Origin: Promethearchaeota archaeon
Lineage (GTDB): Archaea > Asgardarchaeota > Lokiarchaeia > Sigynarchaeales > SOKP01
Reading direction: 5' to 3'
Length of the DNA stretch: 8,671 nt
NCBI GenBank assembly: GCA_019057975.1
Contig: JAHLWJ010000178.1
Span: forward strand, 1 to 8,671
Shown here in pieces: positions 5,912 to 8,671 of the stretch (positions within the stretch are counted from its first letter, which is position 1; every line of letters begins with the position of its first letter). A model generated the notes under the pieces. It made no database searches and was not told the DNA's origin. It worked only from the letters and a program-made list of their open reading frames with translations. The position numbers and the translations under genes are program-made.

Positions 5912-7654
5912 TTATTGCTTAAAAAAACCTATACAGGCTTTTTCGATTATTTCTATAATTGATTTAACACTTTTATATCTATCTGGGAATAATTCTGGAG
6001 AATAAACCTTTAGTGCTTTATTTAATGAAATAAGAGCTTTGTTCAGATTCGTTTCTGTATCTTTTTTTTCTGCAAGATAATAATAAGAAATTCCAAGATT
6101 GTGTTGAGTTTGTGCATAATCTTGAGGGTAATCTTTTAAAGTTCTAACTTTTAATGCTTCATTATAAGCAGCAATAGCCTTTTCAAGGTTTTCCTCTTTG
6201 TCTATTATTTCTGAATATTTAAAAAAAATAGCACCAAGATTGTTTTGTGTGGCTGCATATTCTTGAGGATAATCTTTTAAAGTGAAAACCTTTAAGGCTT
6301 TATAATATGCATTAATACCATTTTTTAAGTTAAATTCCAAATCTTTTATCCCAGATAGGTCATAATATGCCATTCCAATATTGTGCTGAGCCGTAGCATA
6401 ATATGTAGGATTATTTTTTTGGGAAAAAAACTTTAATGCTTCATTGTAGGTACTTATAGAAATTTGCAAAAAATCAATCCTATTTTTAATTGTCTGAACC
6501 GTCCAAAAGTCATAAGCTTTCCTTGCACACAAGAATAACGCTTCAGAATCATCTTTGAAGTTACTTATAATGTAATTAAAATTGTCAATTAAGTTTTCTA
6601 ATCCAGTATCTACAATATAGTTTAAATAAACATCCCTTGCTCTGATTTTTTGCCTTTCAATTATCTTTTCTATAAATTCATTTTTTATAAGTTCTTTTAA
6701 ATAATTTTGAAAATTAAATCCATTTAAAGATAATTTTTCATATAATGCTTTTACCCTATCTACTAAAAATAAACCTTCTTTATCATATATTCCAGCTATA
6801 TATAGCATTTTTATAGCAGCTAATATGTTTTTGGCATAAGCATCCAAATCATTGTATCTGTTTTGCATAGTCTGTAATGGAAGTATAAGAGAACCTATGG
6901 TCTTATCAAAAGTATCCGGGACTGTTGCGTTAAATTCTTCTTCTGCAATCTTTTTAGCTTCTACAAGTTCATATTCTGGCATATATAGGATATTTTCTTT
7001 ACTATCAACAATTAAGGTAATATCTATTTTCTGGCAAACTATTTCAAATTCAACTCCAGACTGACAACTTGCAATAATATTAATATCATTTTTTCTTAAT
7101 TCTGATATATAATTTATTAAAGCATCATCTTTTTGTAGTGATATATCTTTACTTTTAATAAGGTTGTGGAGATTATCCAATACAATTATTTTTTTATCTT
7201 TTCTATACTTAGGTGCTATAGCATTTCTAAAATTAATACTGCTTTTAGGAATTAATACCTTGTAATTCTTTAACTTTCTTAAATTCTCATAAATAGCTCT
7301 TGTTTTGCCTGATAAAGGTCTTCCAATAAGTAAAATATTCTCACCTTTTGATATTTTTTCTTCAATTTGGTTATTAATTTTTGAATAGTGATAATGAATT
7401 TTTTCATTGTATCTATAATAGTCATTTCCAAATATATCTTGAGGGATTAACTTTGATGATTTTTTCCATACACTATACTGATTTCTAATTTTTAAGTTTT
7501 CATAGTATTCATCACTTTTTCTATAAAAATAAATTGTAACACCTATTGTTACAATTATTCCTAAAATACCTAATATAATACCAATAGTCGCCTTATCAAA
7601 TTGCCAGTAATTAGTTATAGTCAAGATGGTCTCTGTTGAAGTAGTTTTACCCAT
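5912..7654 (-). CDS. Membrane-anchored P-loop NTPase with C-terminal TPR repeats (STAND-like)
   Basis: Three parts are visible in 580 residues. A single hydrophobic segment (about 23-44) followed by YRK suggests an N-terminal membrane anchor with the bulk in the cytoplasm. An NTPase domain follows: Walker A GRPLSGKT at 111-118, a Walker B-like IIVLDN at 156-161, and a sensor-like NIIASCQSG at 192-200. The C-terminal region has TPR-type helical repeats with a period of 47 residues; matching YATAQHNIG, YAATQNNLG and YAQTQHNLG begin at about 419, 466 and 513, each with an AxxxYxxALKV-like second helix. NTPase plus TPR is the layout of STAND signalling proteins, where repeats sense a trigger and an N-terminal effector acts; here the effector could be the membrane segment. 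A role in defence is inference from that layout and context. The start at 7654 lacks a Shine-Dalgarno site. It is convergent with the HEPN gene and stands alone. Confidence 0.7.
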   Translation of the reverse strand: MGKTTSTETILTITNYWQFDKATIGIILGILGIIVTIGVTIYFYRKSDEYYENLKIRNQYSVWKKSSKLIPQDIFGNDYYRYNEKIHYHYSKINNQIEEKISKGENILLIGRPLSGKTRAIYENLRKLKNYKVLIPKSSINFRNAIAPKYRKDKKIIVLDNLHNLIKSKDISLQKDDALINYISELRKNDINIIASCQSGVEFEIVCQKIDITLIVDSKENILYMPEYELVEAKKIAEEEFNATVPDTFDKTIGSLILPLQTMQNRYNDLDAYAKNILAAIKMLYIAGIYDKEGLFLVDRVKALYEKLSLNGFNFQNYLKELIKNEFIEKIIERQKIRARDVYLNYIVDTGLENLIDNFNYIISNFKDDSEALFLCARKAYDFWTVQTIKNRIDFLQISISTYNEALKFFSQKNNPTYYATAQHNIGMAYYDLSGIKDLEFNLKNGINAYYKALKVFTLKDYPQEYAATQNNLGAIFFKYSEIIDKEENLEKAIAAYNEALKVRTLKDYPQDYAQTQHNLGISYYYLAEKKDTETNLNKALISLNKALKVYSPELFPDRYKSVKSIIEIIEKACIGFFKQ

Positions 7655-7668
7655 TAAAATATTTAAAC

Positions 7669-7700
7669 ATTATATTAATTAAAATATTTCCATTATTATA
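7669..7700 (-). promoter_or_regulatory. Candidate -10 elements for the NTPase-TPR gene
   Basis: Two minus-strand TATAAT hexamers lie at 7674-7669 and 7700-7695, 15 and 41 bp upstream of the ATG. Neither has a convincing -35 hexamer, and the region is so AT-rich that chance matches are expected. The farther one leaves a workable leader. Nothing else was seen in the gap up to the insertion sequence at 7819. Confidence 0.3.
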
Positions 7701-7818
7701 GAATAATTTGGTTTTAATTTTAATGAAGTTAGTATGATGGTATAAAAATATATAACAATTTTAGAATTGTCCTTACCCCATTCTTTAGTCCAGTTTTTAA
7801 GTTAATATCTAGGTATTT

Positions 7819-7834
7819 TGAGGGTCTGAGGGTC
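7819..7834. repeat. Tandem octamer at the insertion-sequence boundary
   Basis: TGAGGGTC occurs twice in direct succession (7819-7826 and 7827-7834), straddling the predicted IS terminus. It may be a slipped or nested terminal end, or chance. Confidence 0.5.
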
Positions 7835-8671
7835 CCCCAAAAACTAGTCCACCTATAATGTTAGTAATCCGGCTTATTTGCCTCTATGGACAGGCTCCTG
7901 GCAAAGTCACTGGGCGTCATATTGCCCAGGGAACTATGAGGCCTAAACTCATTATAGTCCCTTCTCCACATCTCTAATTTACTCTGTGCATCCTCGATTG
8001 ACAGGAACCAATTGGTATTTAAAAACTCATCTCTAAGACTACCATTAAAAGACTCAATGAATGCATTATCTACTGGTTTTCCAGGACGAGAGAACTCAAG
8101 CTTAATGTTATTTTGATAGCTCCAGTTATCAAGCGCCTTGGAGATAAACTCAGGACCATTGTCCACCCTGATCCTTTCAGGTAGTCCTCTATAGTAGCTA
8201 ATGTGGTTTAATATATCAACTACTGTATCTCCTGTAATTCTGCTATTTGCGTAAATATTTAGACATTCTCTGCTATATATATCCAACATGGTAAGCGCCC
8301 TAAAGCGCCTTCCATTAAATAGTGCATCGGACATAAAATCCATAGCCCAGCACTGATTGATTCCAGTAATATCCACTTTAGGTATCCTGGCCTGGCTGAT
8401 TCTCTTCCTTCTTCCTTTGTAACGCAAATTAAGCCCTTCCTGGCAGTATATCCTGTATACTGCCTTGTGGTTTACTTTCCAACCCTCTCGCATAAGCAGC
8501 ACATGTATCCTCTTATATCCATATCTTACCCTTGCCTGAGCGATATCCCTGATTCGCATCCTAAGCGGGATCTGCCCGTCTCTTTTGGCTATATAGCGCT
8601 GGGATCCTCTGCAGAATTTGATCAATTTACATCCACGTCTTTCGCTAATATCATAATGCGCCTGCAGCCAA
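7827..8671 (-). mobile_element. IS3-family (IS407-group-like) insertion sequence, 3' end, cut by the window edge
   Basis: The element contains the transposase at 7861 and beyond and ends about 30 bp past its stop. The outer end TGAGGGTCCCCCAAAAACTA (7827-7846) starts with TG and has a C-run followed by A's, as expected for IS3-family terminal repeats of this group. The same octamer TGAGGGTC also sits directly outside at 7819-7826, so the true boundary could be 7819 or 7827. The other end, and orfA, lie to the right of the window. It is visibly richer in G+C than the adjacent genes, consistent with recent arrival. Confidence 0.7.
7861..8671 (-). CDS. IS3-family transposase OrfB (DDE integrase), 5' end outside the window
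   Basis: OrfB carries out cutting and strand transfer of the IS. Numbered from a TTG at 8625, the DDE triad is D96 (in CWAMDFMSD), D155 (in RVDNGPEF) and E191 (in AFIESFNG), with the expected 35 residues between the last two; the C-terminal [18 protein letters not shown] is also typical. An HTH-like [14 protein letters not shown] segment comes before the core. The sequence matches the IS407 group best. The frame does not begin at 8625: it stays open to the edge through [15 protein letters not shown], which fits the usual OrfB N-terminus (SERRACR-like). In this family OrfB is normally made as an OrfAB fusion by -1 frameshifting from orfA, which would lie upstream to the right. No frameshift or stop interrupts the visible part, so it may be active. 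It points towards the NTPase gene. Confidence 0.9.
   Translation of the reverse strand, partial: WLQAHYDISERRGCKLIKFCRGSQRYIAKRDGQIPLRMRIRDIAQARVRYGYKRIHVLLMREGWKVNHKAVYRIYCQEGLNLRYKGRRKRISQARIPKVDITGINQCWAMDFMSDALFNGRRFRALTMLDIYSRECLNIYANSRITGDTVVDILNHISYYRGLPERIRVDNGPEFISKALDNWSYQNNIKLEFSRPGKPVDNAFIESFNGSLRDEFLNTNWFLSIEDAQSKLEMWRRDYNEFRPHSSLGNMTPSDFARSLSIEANKPDY

Noticed and set aside
6852..7064. Plus-strand open frame of 70 codons over the NTPase gene
   Set aside because: It is antisense to the NTPase domain, with no ribosome binding site or motif.

Overview
The window is AT-rich DNA from a bacterium I cannot place to genus. A lipobox signal peptide and several Shine-Dalgarno sites point to a bacterium; an AT-rich anaerobe or candidate-phylum lineage is a guess. 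It reads as an accessory, defence-island-like segment with IS3-family insertion-sequence material at both ends.

Layout. (1) 1-124: remnant of an IS3-type element, with the C-terminal part of a transposase reading out of the left edge and a possible terminal sequence. (2) 264-1145 (+): a lipoprotein with an acidic linker, behind an extended -10 promoter. (3) 1146-1535: gene-free, holding diverged repeat blocks that recur at 5663-5898. (4) 4431-1536 (-): an apparent three-gene operon of an unrecognised 206-aa protein, a PD-(D/E)xK nuclease resembling the PGN_0703-type restriction endonucleases, and a SIR2-like NAD-binding protein split by a one-base shift in an A7 run. (5) 4581-5636 (+): a divergent gene for a zinc-ribbon protein with a HEPN-type RNxxxH motif. 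Between the two units lies a perfect 11-bp inverted repeat whose arms each contain a TATAAT, one per strand. (6) 5637-5911: the second set of repeat blocks. (7) 7654-5912 (-): a membrane-anchored P-loop NTPase with C-terminal TPR repeats. (8) 7827-8671 (-): the end of an IS3-family, IS407-group insertion sequence with its DDE transposase, cut by the right edge.

How the genes may work together (inference): the nuclease, the SIR2-like NADase and the divergent HEPN protein are three effector types found repeatedly in anti-phage systems (DNA cleavage, NAD+ depletion, RNA cleavage). Their shared promoter-operator and flanking direct repeats suggest one exchangeable module, with the 206-aa protein and the Zn ribbon as possible sensing or adaptor parts. 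The TM-NTPase-TPR protein could be a further STAND-like defence gene. I do not recognise this combination as a named system. The split SIR2 frame means the module may be inactive, phase-variable, dependent on frameshifting, or affected by a sequencing error.
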